Shown: positions 34,629-44,271 of the stretch, in pieces
Layout of the letters: each line of letters begins with the position of its first letter
How positions within the stretch are numbered: position 1 is the stretch's first letter
Assembly: GCF_019236175.1 (NCBI RefSeq)
Contig: NZ_JAFAJM010000001.1
Coordinates: 124,001 to 188,000 of the forward strand
From: Chryseobacterium sp.
Lineage (GTDB): Bacteria > Bacteroidota > Bacteroidia > Flavobacteriales > Weeksellaceae
Reading direction: 5' to 3'
DNA length: 64,000 nucleotides
Notes under the pieces: model-generated
What the model was told of the DNA's origin: nothing
The model's input: only the letters and a program-made list of their open reading frames with translations
Databases searched by the model: none
Translations under genes and position numbers: made by a program

Positions 34629-37349
34629 TTATCTCATGAAGTAATTAAAATAGGTACAGCTTCCCATCAGGTTCTTTGCTGTTTCGGTATCCGAATATTG
34701 AGTTTTCAGCTGGGCAAAGTAGGTTCTGTATTTCTGGTTTCTTATCTGGTTCAGTTCCTTTTGATGAGCCTCTTCTTTTTCAGACCATTTCGGATCGTTA
34801 TAATCGTAAGTCAGTTGGTTTTTGGTTTCGTACTGATAATATTTTCCTTGTTCGGCACTTGCCATCTGGAAAAGAATTCTGGCTTTATCTTCCTTATTGC
34901 CGGAAAGTGTAAGCGCCTTTTGATAATAGTTAATCGACAGGTCAAAATTATCCGGTTCAATATATGTTGTATCCAGGAAGTTCTTGTAATAATACTTGTA
35001 TGGGTTTTTTCGGTCTGTATTCCAGAAGTTGTATTTTCCGCCATTGCTATTGTCGATATCCATAACGAATAGCTGTCTGTAATATCCTAAGATAGAAGTG
35101 TTGTAAAGTAAATTTCCGATAAGCTGATTCGCTTTTGCTGCTTTTTGATCAGTTCCGTTTCCGATTTTCTTGAGCTGGATCAGAATATCGGCCAGTTCAA
35201 GTTTGTTCATATTCGTTTTAATGAACGGGAAGTCAGACAGATTTTCAGGCTTCATGCTTTCGTTGTCTGAGCTCTGAAAACTTTCCCATACATTATGTCC
35301 GAAAACAAGATCGGAAATATTGTTGAACCCGTTATATTCTTTAGTCTCGTATTGCTTGGAAGTGATCTTTTGCCCGTCCTTTTCAGTCCATTCATAATTC
35401 AGTCTTGGGATTCCTGCGAAGTTTTGTGCCTTTTGATAATAAGATTTTGCCTTTTCGAAGTCTGCCTGTCTCATCGCTCTGTCACCGTAAATGGTACTGA
35501 AAAATGCATCAATATTTCCTACGTTGTCAAGATTTTTAGCAATGATTTGCTGTTCAAATTTGGTTTTGTCTGGTTTTCTGTAGAAATCTTCAACACTTTT
35601 TACAAGGCTTGAGTTCGGATTGTACTGAAGATCGGAAAGCTTATTATTCATCAGGAATGATTTTCCGTCTTCCCCCTGGAGGAAATAACGGTTCGCCAGA
35701 ACATCTTTAAGGAAGTCTGCAGTAGAAGGTACTTCGCCATAATAATCAAAATTATCAGTAGTGGCTGTATCTTTTTTTACCTGTTTTTCCATGAAATATT
35801 CAGGATAATCCTTCATCAGATGATCTTCGTAAGCGGCGTCTATTTTAGGCTGGGAAACAATATCATTAAGAACTTTCATTCTTTTGATTTCTTCCAGATA
35901 TTCAGGATTGGTCGTTTTGATATCGTTCAGAATTTCCGTACTGCCTTTATAATCTTTTTTCAAAAATTTAAGATAAGCATTCGCGATTTTCCAGTATTCA
36001 TCCTTAGACTTATCCATTGTTTTTTCGGTGAATTTTTCCAGATCATCCAGATAATCCTGTGTCTTATCATCGTAATAATAAGCGTTTCTGTTATAGAACG
36101 GAATTCTGTCCGGATTGCTGAATAATTCATCATCACTTTGATCGGCTTTAGCTCCTTCAGCGGTCTTGTCAGAGGTTGAGCCCCCGAAAAGATTTTTAAA
36201 GAACCTTACGATTTTTTGCCAAAAAGAAAGTTTTTCCTCTTTTATTTCTGTTGTTGCCTGTGTTCCTTTTGAAGAATGGGTATCCTGTGTTGCCTTTTGA
36301 GCTGACGGATTGTTAGCCGCTGCTTCTGAAGTATAATAATAAATAGGAAGGTAACTTCTTTCCAGTTCATTGATGCTTCTTACTGCCATTACTTTCAGCA
36401 TTTCGGAATCAGGATTGATGTCATACATTTTCTCCATGACCGGAATGGGGTTATTGAAATCCTGATATCCCAAAAGGAAATACGCCATGTTTTTTTCTTC
36501 ATTCGTATTCGCTCTTTTCATAATATTACTGAAAGAAGCAGTATCCGAAAGCTGCATCGATACAAAAGCAGACTCCTTACGATCCCTGCTGTTCATAAAG
36601 ACCTGGAAGAAATTCCAGTTGGCATCACTTTTCATATCCAGTCCTCTCTGGGCGCCGGCCAGCTGGTCCAGTGCCATAAAATAAACAGCCCCTTTCAGTT
36701 TGATGGGTTCTATATAAGTTTTAAATGCCTGTACAGCAGAATCGTAATTTCTTGTATAGTGGTTAAGACGCACCAGTTGATATCCGTAACGTTGTTTGAT
36801 TTCAGGATTTCTGGCTGCATTATATAAAGATGTTAATGCTGCAATTGTTTTATGATAATCAAGTGCAGTGGCATTTTTTCTATTCTCATTCCTGTCATAA
36901 TAAAATGAATTTTCACTTTCAACATAATTAATGCTCATGTAAGGTTCCAGGTACTTGGCCTCAATTAAATAATCAATTCCCTCACGGTACTTTTGGTAAA
37001 ATCCGGAACCCAGTTTTTGTAAGACCGGATTGGACGTTGTTCCGGTCTTGAGTGCATTCAGATCGCTCATACTCATTTTGTAGACAAGATCATAAGCATC
37101 TGCCTGACTGAGCTGGCCATTAAAGTACTTTTTCCAGGCTTCAAGATTATCATCAGGAATTAAAGAAGCTTTATATCCGGTGTAAAACCTGGTTGAATAA
37201 CTATGTAGAAAAGGGAGATAAGACTTATCCTTGATGATGCTCTGAGTGAAAAGATTAAAATATTCATAATCCGGATCAGACCAGGCACAGGCATCGGATT
37301 TCGTATAAAAAAGGGATGCGACTGCAAGTGAAAGAATATACTTTTTCAT
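34629..37349 (-). CDS. large periplasmic helical-repeat protein, unknown
   Basis: 906 residues. Signal peptide (MKKYILSLAVASLFYTKSDA) with mature Cys-Ala-Trp-Ser-Asp-Pro-Asp at the cleavage region. The body is helical with TPR-like pairs (for example FEKAKSYYQKAQNFAGI and NYYQKALTLSGNKEDKARILFQMA). A disordered Ser/Thr/Lys stretch near residue 350-410 contains a hydrophobic KIVRFFKNLFGG segment. No enzyme motif seen. It lies 74 nt downstream of the next lipoprotein gene on the same strand, so the pair may be an operon. Confidence 0.75.
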   Translation of the reverse strand: MKKYILSLAVASLFYTKSDACAWSDPDYEYFNLFTQSIIKDKSYLPFLHSYSTRFYTGYKASLIPDDNLEAWKKYFNGQLSQADAYDLVYKMSMSDLNALKTGTTSNPVLQKLGSGFYQKYREGIDYLIEAKYLEPYMSINYVESENSFYYDRNENRKNATALDYHKTIAALTSLYNAARNPEIKQRYGYQLVRLNHYTRNYDSAVQAFKTYIEPIKLKGAVYFMALDQLAGAQRGLDMKSDANWNFFQVFMNSRDRKESAFVSMQLSDTASFSNIMKRANTNEEKNMAYFLLGYQDFNNPIPVMEKMYDINPDSEMLKVMAVRSINELERSYLPIYYYTSEAAANNPSAQKATQDTHSSKGTQATTEIKEEKLSFWQKIVRFFKNLFGGSTSDKTAEGAKADQSDDELFSNPDRIPFYNRNAYYYDDKTQDYLDDLEKFTEKTMDKSKDEYWKIANAYLKFLKKDYKGSTEILNDIKTTNPEYLEEIKRMKVLNDIVSQPKIDAAYEDHLMKDYPEYFMEKQVKKDTATTDNFDYYGEVPSTADFLKDVLANRYFLQGEDGKSFLMNNKLSDLQYNPNSSLVKSVEDFYRKPDKTKFEQQIIAKNLDNVGNIDAFFSTIYGDRAMRQADFEKAKSYYQKAQNFAGIPRLNYEWTEKDGQKITSKQYETKEYNGFNNISDLVFGHNVWESFQSSDNESMKPENLSDFPFIKTNMNKLELADILIQLKKIGNGTDQKAAKANQLIGNLLYNTSILGYYRQLFVMDIDNSNGGKYNFWNTDRKNPYKYYYKNFLDTTYIEPDNFDLSINYYQKALTLSGNKEDKARILFQMASAEQGKYYQYETKNQLTYDYNDPKWSEKEEAHQKELNQIRNQKYRTYFAQLKTQYSDTETAKNLMGSCTYFNYFMR

Positions 37350-37423
37350 ATGGAAATGGTGTTTTTAAATTTTTAAATGGGTAATAATTAAATTCCTGCA
37401 GAGATTACACGATCTGCGATGGT

Positions 37424-38395
37424 TTAAAATTTTCGGCCCGATACAAATTTACTATCTAATTGATAATAAATAATATTAAAATGCGGGATTTTTTTCTCAA
37501 GAAAATGAGTGACTTCTTCGAGCTGTTCCTCTGAGATTTCTTCTGTTTTTATCGTGAAACCTTTATTGAGGTAATTGCCAAAGTAAAATCCGTCTTTCAT
37601 GATTTCAGCTTCGTTTTTTGAAATCTTTTTAAAATTGGGATTGTCAAGATCTTTTTCAGACAAGGCATTGATTAGTTTATGCTTTTCCAGATGATTGGTA
37701 ACAATTCCCCAGGAATAGATAGGCAGTGCCACTGCAATATTTTTGACAGGATAGTCTTCCATTTTTGAAAGATAGTTTTTCAGTACACTGATGTCCAGTA
37801 TTGAATTTTTATCCGATTTTTCCAATGGAGAAGAAGTGGAGTAGCACATAAGATATACTTTTTCTACCGGTGGAATGCCCGTTTGTTTTTTATCTTTAAC
37901 CTGATGAAGCCGCAGAGTACAGGTGATGTTTTTTCCGGAAACTCTTTTCAGCTCTTTCAGGAATTTAAAATAATCATCCCGCGTACCGGCGGTCCAGTCA
38001 CAGTCAATCTGAATCTCATTATTGGTTTTAAAATGGTATTCATTAATTTTCTTTTGAAGCAGATGATGAATACTTTTGGCAAGAAACTTAATCTCTTCCG
38101 GATTTATATTCAATAAAGTCTGATTGGTAATAAAAACCGTAGGAATAATCTGTTTACTGGTCTCAAAACTTTTGTCTCTGGTAATAACAGCCACCGGCTG
38201 AAATTTGTCATCAGCTTTATCCACGTCAAAAAATCGGGTATACAAATAAGGTACGCTAGCCTGGTCTAATGTTTTCTTCTCCTCCCGGGTAAGCTTCAGG
38301 TTGGTTTTCCAGTAATAGAATGTATAAGGATGATCTTCTTTTTTACTGCAGGAAGTAATAAACAATAAAACCCCTAAAATCTTTAGTAGTTTCAT
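37424..38395 (-). CDS. uncharacterised lipoprotein, possible TIM-barrel glycosidase-like fold
   Basis: 323 residues. Lipoprotein signal ending LLFITSC-SKKED. Features such as EIQIDCDWTAGTRDDYFKFL, VYLMCYSTSSP and NIAVALPIYSWG follow the strand-loop order of a GH18-like or related TIM barrel (acidic residue after strand four, Met-x-Tyr-like strand six), but no family can be named with confidence and activity is not implied. It precedes the 906-residue protein gene and is probably transcribed with it. Confidence 0.65.
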   Translation of the reverse strand: MKLLKILGVLLFITSCSKKEDHPYTFYYWKTNLKLTREEKKTLDQASVPYLYTRFFDVDKADDKFQPVAVITRDKSFETSKQIIPTVFITNQTLLNINPEEIKFLAKSIHHLLQKKINEYHFKTNNEIQIDCDWTAGTRDDYFKFLKELKRVSGKNITCTLRLHQVKDKKQTGIPPVEKVYLMCYSTSSPLEKSDKNSILDISVLKNYLSKMEDYPVKNIAVALPIYSWGIVTNHLEKHKLINALSEKDLDNPNFKKISKNEAEIMKDGFYFGNYLNKGFTIKTEEISEEQLEEVTHFLEKKIPHFNIIYYQLDSKFVSGRKF

Positions 38396-38530
38396 ACTGT
38401 AGTGTACATAATTAATTCTTCAAAAATAAAGATATTTATACAAACGGCGCACCGTAAAATCACGGGGATTGGTTGTTGCATCAGTTTTTTATAGATTGCT
38501 GATGGAATAATCTGATTTTCTTATTACGAA

Positions 38531-38558
38531 AAAACCACTTCCGGGGGAAGTGGTTTTT
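38531..38558. terminator. terminator of the glycerol operon
   Basis: A perfect 12-bp stem AAAACCACTTCC / GGAAGTGGTTTT with a GGG loop. It lies 20 nt beyond the stop of the last glp-operon gene at 38578 (minus strand). Confidence 0.9.
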
Positions 38559-38577
38559 GATTTCGTCAAGTTGTGCA

Positions 38578-39378
38578 TTAAAACACTGTCATCGCAAGCT
38601 GAATCCTTGCAAATTTATTAGATGGGTTCCACATGGCCATCATATAAACAGGAAGGCTGTAATGCTCTGTAATTTTAATAACTTTTCCTGCTTTTACTCC
38701 TACATTGACAATGTCAAAGCTGTTTTTACCATTTCCATAAAGGAAGGTTCTGTCATTAAGTGCAAATCCGGCTCCTACAAAAGCGTCCAGGTTTACTTTT
38801 TGATCTTTGATTACCGGATAACTTGCCTGAACGTAGGTAGAGTATCTGTTTTTCTTATAACTTCCGTCCGGTTCCAGAATAACTTCTCCTGCATTGGCTC
38901 CTCCATAGAGCATAATGTCTGCTTCAATATTAATAGGGAAAGAAGGGCCGAAAGTATAATTGGTTCTTAGATCAATAATATGGGCGGTTCTTCTTTGTGA
39001 ATAACTGAAGATATCATCTGCCGCCACAGCCGTGTTGATATTTCTGGAGTTGTAGAGATCCCATAATCCGATATACAGACGTCCGTCAGAATACTGAACG
39101 TAATAATTAATTTCTTTATAATGGGTATTATCTTTATCGTCGGCTAAGGCTGATGCTCCCCAGATTCCTACTTTCCATTTCTTTTCTGCATCCAGTGCAT
39201 ACGAAAGGTTTCCCATAACAACAGGTTTATCCGTAATAATTAACCCTCTCCATAAATGGTTGTTCTGGATGTTAGCTGTAAAATCAAGTCTGCTTTCCTT
39301 GGTCTCAGTGGTTTCCTGAGAGAATAATCTTCCTGTTCCCAGAGCAAGCAGAAAGATGGCTTTTAAAATTCTCATCAT
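38578..39378 (-). CDS. outer membrane beta-barrel protein at the end of the glycerol operon
   Basis: 266 residues. Signal peptide (MRILKAIFLLALGTGRLFSQ, starting at Met1 or Met2) and alternating polar/aromatic strands (DFTANIQNNHLWRGLIITD, VNYYVQYSDGR-like strands, YSTYVQASYPV), ending in a Phe (LAMTVF), as outer membrane barrels do. The start YxxxNxxxxRG pattern recalls TorF-type putative porins. It begins 9 nt after glpF, so it belongs to the glp operon; a channel for glycerol or glycerol phosphates is a reasonable inference. Confidence 0.7.
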   Translation of the reverse strand: MMRILKAIFLLALGTGRLFSQETTETKESRLDFTANIQNNHLWRGLIITDKPVVMGNLSYALDAEKKWKVGIWGASALADDKDNTHYKEINYYVQYSDGRLYIGLWDLYNSRNINTAVAADDIFSYSQRRTAHIIDLRTNYTFGPSFPINIEADIMLYGGANAGEVILEPDGSYKKNRYSTYVQASYPVIKDQKVNLDAFVGAGFALNDRTFLYGNGKNSFDIVNVGVKAGKVIKITEHYSLPVYMMAMWNPSNKFARIQLAMTVF

Positions 39379-39387
39379 TGGTATTGT

Positions 39388-40119
39388 TTATGTTAAGAGT
39401 CCATATAAAACAGCGGCTAAAACAGCTCCGATCACTGGTCCCGCTACTGGTATCCAGGAATAGCTCCAGTCACTGCCTCCTTTCACAGGGAGAATTGCAT
39501 GCATAATTCTTGGAGCAAGATCTCTTGCCGGATTTATCGCATATCCTGTGGTTCCACCCAGTGACAGGCCTATAGCCCATACAAGAAACGTAACGGGAAT
39601 TGCACCTACGGAACCTAATCCTACTTTGGCAGTCGGATCAGTATGGATCGAAATACTTGGATCTGAGAAATGGAAAATAACAAAAACAAGTACAAACGTT
39701 CCTATAATCTCACTGATAAGATTTGAAGAGGTCTTTCTGATGGCCGGTGCTGTACAGAAACAGGCAAGCATTCCCGGCTCGTCTTCGGTGATGGCGAAAT
39801 GATCTTTATGGAAAAGCCATACCAGAAATGCACCAAGCATTCCTCCGATCATCTGCGCTGCGATATACGAAGGAACCAGATCCCAGGAAAACTTTCCTGC
39901 AGTGGCAAGTCCGATCGTAACTGCCGGGTTCAGGTGTGCACCACTTACAGGGCCTGCAACGGTAACACCAATGAAAACGGCTAATGCCCATGCGGTGGTA
40001 ATTACAATCCAGCCGGAGTTATTTCCTTTTGTTCCTTTCAGAACAACATTGGCTACAACGCCGTTGCCTAGTAATACCAGGAGCATTGTGCCTATTAATT
40101 CTGCGATAAATGGGGTCAT
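39388..40119 (-). CDS. glpF: glycerol uptake facilitator
   Basis: 243 residues with six membrane helices and two half-helices. Both NPA boxes are present: GAHLNPAV (Asn64) and GYAINPARDLAPR (Asn196); the Asp after NPAR is the mark of glycerol facilitators as opposed to water-only aquaporins. Follows glpK after 24 nt in the glpD-glpK-glpF order. Confidence 0.95.
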   Translation of the reverse strand: MTPFIAELIGTMLLVLLGNGVVANVVLKGTKGNNSGWIVITTAWALAVFIGVTVAGPVSGAHLNPAVTIGLATAGKFSWDLVPSYIAAQMIGGMLGAFLVWLFHKDHFAITEDEPGMLACFCTAPAIRKTSSNLISEIIGTFVLVFVIFHFSDPSISIHTDPTAKVGLGSVGAIPVTFLVWAIGLSLGGTTGYAINPARDLAPRIMHAILPVKGGSDWSYSWIPVAGPVIGAVLAAVLYGLLT

Positions 40120-40143
40120 ATGAGTTTTTTTAAGGTCAGGGAA

Positions 40144-41640
40144 TTAATCTTCTATCCAGTTTTGTGCACGTGATACGGCTCTTTGCCAGGAGTGTACCAT
40201 TTTATCAACGTGTTCTTTTTCCAATTGAGGATGGAAATCTTTGTCTACAATCCATTGAGCCTGTATTTCATCAATGCTTTTCCAGTATCCCACGGCAAGA
40301 CCGGCAAGGTAAGCGGCTCCAAGAGCGGTGGTTTCCAGGGTTTTCGGTCTGGTTATTTTAAACCCGAATAAATCGGACTGGATTTGCATTAATAAATTAC
40401 TCGCTGAAGCACCTCCGTCTACTCTTAATTCAAGGCTGGCTCTTCCGGAATCTGCTTCCATAGCTTTTACAATATCATAAACCTGAAATGCAATTCCTTC
40501 GAGTGTTGCTCTTGCAATGTGAGCATCAGTAGTTCCTCTGGTGATCCCGACAATAGTTCCTCTCGCGTATTGGTCCCAATGCGGTGCGCCTAATCCGGTA
40601 AGGGCCGGAACAAAGTAGACTCCTCCGTTATTCTCAACAGAAGCTGCCAAATCATTTACTTCTTCTGATGAATGAATGAGTTTAAGACCATCTCTCAGCC
40701 ATTGGATAGCGGCTCCTCCCACGAATACACTGCCTTCAAGGGCGTAATTTACTTCTCCGTTAATCTTCCAGGCTACCGTTGTAAGCAGGTTGTTCTTAGA
40801 AGAAACGGCTTCTTTTCCTGTATTCATTAATAAGAAGCATCCTGTTCCGTAAGTGTTTTTTACCATTCCGGGTGACGTACACATCTGTCCGAATAAAGCG
40901 GCCTGCTGGTCTCCGGCAATCCCCGCGATAGGGATTTTGGTAGAGAATAAAGTAGTGGCTGTTTCTCCATATACTTCGCTGCTTTGTTTTACTTCAGGAA
41001 GAATGGCTTCAGGAATGTTGAAGAGTTTCAACAGATCGTTGTCCCATTCCAGCGTGTGGATATTCAGAAGCATCGTTCTGCTGGCGTTGGATACATCAGT
41101 GATAAACATTTTTCCACGCGTTAGCTTCCAGATAAGCCATGTATCTACGGTTCCGAAACATAATTTTCCGGCTTCAGCTTTTTCTCTTGCCCCTTTTATG
41201 TTATCCAGGATCCATTTTAATTTAGTTGCGGAGAAGTAAGCGTCTAGTACAAGTCCTGTTTTGTTTCTGATTGTTTCGGCGTGGCCCTGCTCCTTCAGTT
41301 CATCACAATACTTGGAGGTCCTGCGGTCCTGCCATACGATGGCATTGTAAATCGGGTCACCGGTTTCTTTGTCCCAGACTATAGTCGTTTCACGCTGGTT
41401 GGTAATACCAATGGCAGCTACTTCCAGTCCGGAGATTCCTGCTTTGGCAATAACTTCTGCTGCTACGGAGATTTGTGATGACCAGATTTCATTCGGATCA
41501 TGCTCTACCCAACCCGGAGTAGGGAAGATTTGTCTGAAGTCTTTCTGAGATACATATTTTATTTCTCCACTGTGATTGAATAGAATCGCTCTGGAGGAAG
41601 TTGTTCCCTGGTCGAGAGCGAGGATTAATTTTTCATTCAT
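40144..41640 (-). CDS. glpK: glycerol kinase
   Basis: 498 residues, as in E. coli. Phosphorylates incoming glycerol to glycerol 3-phosphate with ATP. FGGY-family motifs: [39 protein letters not shown] (catalytic Asp), [12 protein letters not shown] and LRVDGGAS. It starts 9 nt after glpD ends. Confidence 0.97.
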   Translation of the reverse strand: MNEKLILALDQGTTSSRAILFNHSGEIKYVSQKDFRQIFPTPGWVEHDPNEIWSSQISVAAEVIAKAGISGLEVAAIGITNQRETTIVWDKETGDPIYNAIVWQDRRTSKYCDELKEQGHAETIRNKTGLVLDAYFSATKLKWILDNIKGAREKAEAGKLCFGTVDTWLIWKLTRGKMFITDVSNASRTMLLNIHTLEWDNDLLKLFNIPEAILPEVKQSSEVYGETATTLFSTKIPIAGIAGDQQAALFGQMCTSPGMVKNTYGTGCFLLMNTGKEAVSSKNNLLTTVAWKINGEVNYALEGSVFVGGAAIQWLRDGLKLIHSSEEVNDLAASVENNGGVYFVPALTGLGAPHWDQYARGTIVGITRGTTDAHIARATLEGIAFQVYDIVKAMEADSGRASLELRVDGGASASNLLMQIQSDLFGFKITRPKTLETTALGAAYLAGLAVGYWKSIDEIQAQWIVDKDFHPQLEKEHVDKMVHSWQRAVSRAQNWIED

Positions 41641-41649
41641 GTAGTCTGA

Positions 41650-43248
41650 TTAAATTAGGTTAATAACTTTAGGCGAATAAGGAGTCAGTAAATATCCTTT
41701 CGCCAACTCGATGAATTCATTTTCTTGTTGTTGTGCCCATTCTTCAGGATGTCCTTTTTCCTCAGCAATGATTCTGGAAACGGCGTGGGTGCTGTCGATA
41801 GCTGCTCTTGCGTCCAGGAATAATAAGCGGACTCTTCTTGCTAAAACATCTTCAATGGTTTCTGCCATTTCATGTCTTACAGCCCATACTACTTCTGCAA
41901 CGGTAAAAGGATGATCCGGATGGATTTTTTGTAAATATTTAGGATTGCTGTCTTGTAGAGCTTTTATAGCCGGAATATCCGATCCGTACACATACAGGTG
42001 ATTGCTTCTGTCTACCTGCTCGGGTTTTACATTCCCATGAATAGATAAATGTTCTGTTTTAGATGTAGTGTTTCCGAGTTTATGCACTTTCATGGCTTCG
42101 TCTACCGTGTCCTCTGCCATTTTACGATAAGTCGTCCATTTTCCTCCTATAATAGAAATTAATCCCGTATCCGAAGCAATCACTTTGTGGCTTCTGGAAA
42201 CCTCTTTTGTACTTTTGCTTCCGTCTTTAGGAGCCGCAAGAGGGCGAAGTCCGGCGAATACAGATTTTACATCTTCACGGGTAGGTTTTTTAGCCAGGTA
42301 TTGTCTGGCTGTATTTAAAACAAAATTGATCTCTTCTTCTAATGCACGGGGTTCAAAACTTTCGCTTTCCAAAAGGGTATCGGTAGTTCCTACCAGTGCT
42401 CTGTCATGCCATGGGACGACAAATAAAACCCTTCCGTCCGATGTTTTAGGAATCATGATGGCATCATCACTCTTCAGGAAAGATTTATCTAATACCAAAT
42501 GAATTCCCTGGCTTGGTACAACAAGTTTACCATGCTTAGGATTGTTCATATTCAGAATGTCATTCGTGAATACTCCTGTGGCATTGATGACCACTTTACC
42601 ATGAATCTGATATTGCTGTTTGGAAAACTGGTCTTCTGCAATCACGCCAATTACTTTATCGGATTTGTCTTTCAGAAGATTAACCACCTTGACATAATTC
42701 ACGGCACTTCCACCTTTTTCAATGATCGTTTGAGTTAAGTTGACCGCAAGTCTTGCGTCATCAAACTGACCATCCTGGTAAACCACTCCGCTTGCCAGAT
42801 GATTCTGTTCTATAGTCGGAAGTTTTTCGATTGTTTTGGCTTTGCTGATGTATTTTGTTTTACCCAGACTTAATTTTCCGGCAAGGAAATCATACACAGA
42901 TAATCCTATTTTATAATAGATTCCTCCCCACCAGGTGTAATTAGGAATAATAAAAGATTGATTTTTTACAATATGTGCTGCATTTTTTGCTAATAAACCT
43001 CTTTCCTTTAATGCTTCTTTTACCAATCCGACATCTCCCTGGGCAAGATATCTTACTCCACCATGTACTAATTTTGTACTTCTGCTGGAAGTTGCTTTTG
43101 CAAAGTCATGAGATTCAAGTAGTAATGTTTTGAATCCCCTGCTCACGGCATCTAATGCTGAGCCTAAACCACTGGCTCCTCCTCCTATGACTATAAAGTC
43201 CCATTCCTTTACATTGGTTAACTGACTGAGTTCTTCGTTTCGTTTCAT
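41650..43248 (-). CDS. glpD: glycerol-3-phosphate dehydrogenase (FAD, aerobic type)
   Basis: 532 residues. Oxidises glycerol 3-phosphate to dihydroxyacetone phosphate and passes electrons to quinone at the membrane. FAD-binding motif DFIVIGGGASGLGSALDA, then SSRSTKLVHGGVRYL, and GGKWTTYRKMAEDTVD near the middle. First gene of the glp operon; its promoter and tandem operator repeats lie directly upstream, one repeat inside the first codons. Confidence 0.97.
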   Translation of the reverse strand: MKRNEELSQLTNVKEWDFIVIGGGASGLGSALDAVSRGFKTLLLESHDFAKATSSRSTKLVHGGVRYLAQGDVGLVKEALKERGLLAKNAAHIVKNQSFIIPNYTWWGGIYYKIGLSVYDFLAGKLSLGKTKYISKAKTIEKLPTIEQNHLASGVVYQDGQFDDARLAVNLTQTIIEKGGSAVNYVKVVNLLKDKSDKVIGVIAEDQFSKQQYQIHGKVVINATGVFTNDILNMNNPKHGKLVVPSQGIHLVLDKSFLKSDDAIMIPKTSDGRVLFVVPWHDRALVGTTDTLLESESFEPRALEEEINFVLNTARQYLAKKPTREDVKSVFAGLRPLAAPKDGSKSTKEVSRSHKVIASDTGLISIIGGKWTTYRKMAEDTVDEAMKVHKLGNTTSKTEHLSIHGNVKPEQVDRSNHLYVYGSDIPAIKALQDSNPKYLQKIHPDHPFTVAEVVWAVRHEMAETIEDVLARRVRLLFLDARAAIDSTHAVSRIIAEEKGHPEEWAQQQENEFIELAKGYLLTPYSPKVINLI

Positions 43249-43272
43249 AAATGTTTCGTTTATGTTTCGTTT
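43238..43272 (-). promoter_or_regulatory. TTTCGTTT operator repeats at the glpD promoter
   Basis: TTTCGTTT occurs at 43238-43245 (inside glpD codons), 43254-43261 and 43265-43272. The last two sit in a perfect tandem of the 11-mer ATGTTTCGTTT (43251-43261 and 43262-43272). They lie just downstream of the -7 box, where a bound repressor would block initiation. DeoR-family repressors such as AgaR and GlpR bind related tandem TTCG-containing repeats. Confidence 0.65.
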
Positions 43273-43273
43273 T

Positions 43274-43281
43274 CAAATATA
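43274..43281 (-). promoter_or_regulatory. -7 box of the glpDKF promoter
   Basis: CAAATATA on the plus strand is TATATTTG on the minus strand, an exact TAnnTTTG match 26 nt upstream of glpD; a TTTTG element 17 nt further upstream may be the -33 site. Confidence 0.6.
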
Positions 43282-43342
43282 TAAATTAAAAATGAAAGCA
43301 AAAAGAAAATAAATGAAATTTTATGGTCTGAAAAAAAAACGT

Positions 43343-43361
43343 TAATTTTGGTGAAACGAAT
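43343..43361 (+). promoter_or_regulatory. glpR promoter box with an inverted operator copy
   Basis: TAATTTTG (43343-43350) is an exact -7 match; AAACGAAT (43354-43361), the complement of the TTTCGTTT motif apart from one end base, follows directly and stops just before the glpR start. This arrangement suggests autorepression. Confidence 0.55.
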
Positions 43362-43364
43362 AAA

Positions 43365-44126
43365 ATGGAGAAGTTAATCCCAAGGCATGATGAAATATTA
43401 AAAGAACTGAATGAGAAAGGTCATGTTCTTGTTCAGGATTTATGTGAAAAGTTTAATGTGTCTTCGGTTACGATTCGAAAGGATTTGAACTATCTCGAAA
43501 GTTTAGGGCTTCTTTTCCGTAATCATGGCGGAGCAAGTAAGCAGGTAAGGTATGCTTATGAGAAGAATGTAGGAGAGAAGGAGAATATCAATGTGGAAGC
43601 TAAACAGGCAATTGCAAAGGCTGCGCTGCCATTGATTCAGGAAAATGATTGTATTATTCTGGCTTCCGGAACTACGATGCATTATCTGGCAAGAATGTTG
43701 GTGAACTTTGGCCCGCTTACCGTACTGACGTCTTCTTTAAGAGTGGCGATTGAGCTTTGCAATAATCCTAATATTAATATTATTCAACTGGGAGGCGAGG
43801 TTCGGAAGAGCTCTACTTCTATAGTAGGATCTATTTCAGAAGGGATACTGAAGCAGTTTTCCTGTAATAAACTTTTTCTGGGGGTGGACGGAATTGATCC
43901 TGAATTCGGAATCAGTACATCCAATGCTGCGGAAGCTCATCTTAATCAGGTGATGATTGAATGTGCTGATCAGACTGTAATTCTTGCAGATTCCTCCAAG
44001 CTTAATAAGAAAGGCTTCGGTAAAATTGCTTCACTGGATCATATTGATTATCTGATTACAGATAGCGGTATTTCTGATGAAGACAGAGCCGGATTGGAAG
44101 AGGTGGGGGTAAATGTTATGGTGTAA
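43365..44126 (+). CDS. glpR: DeoR-family repressor of the glycerol operon
   Basis: 253 residues. N-terminal DeoR helix-turn-helix (DEILKELNEKGHVLVQDLCE, FNVSSVTIRKDLNYLESLG) and C-terminal sugar-phosphate-sensing domain with IILASGTTMHYLAR, LGGEVRKSS and KLFLGVDGIDPEFGIS. Members are relieved by phosphorylated sugars; glycerol 3-phosphate is the likely inducer here. Divergent from glpD with operator-like motifs at both promoters. Confidence 0.9.
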   Translation: MEKLIPRHDEILKELNEKGHVLVQDLCEKFNVSSVTIRKDLNYLESLGLLFRNHGGASKQVRYAYEKNVGEKENINVEAKQAIAKAALPLIQENDCIILASGTTMHYLARMLVNFGPLTVLTSSLRVAIELCNNPNINIIQLGGEVRKSSTSIVGSISEGILKQFSCNKLFLGVDGIDPEFGISTSNAAEAHLNQVMIECADQTVILADSSKLNKKGFGKIASLDHIDYLITDSGISDEDRAGLEEVGVNVMV

Positions 44127-44240
44127 GCAGACTTCTTCTTGATTTCTTTTTAAAAATCAAAATAATTCTTAGGGAAATTCATTCTGAATTTTTTCAAAAT
44201 CATCTAATTGATTAAAAATCAAAATATTTTAGTTGAAATA

Positions 44241-44271
44241 TTTGTCGGTTACAAAATTATTCGTAGATTTG
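44241..44271 (+). promoter_or_regulatory. promoter of the rplC-rplQ ribosomal operon
   Basis: TTTG (44241-44244) and TAGATTTG (44264-44271) with a 19-nt spacer, a full consensus match. It predicts a leader of about 100 nt before rplC, long enough for feedback control by a ribosomal protein; no known leader fold was recognised. Confidence 0.75.
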
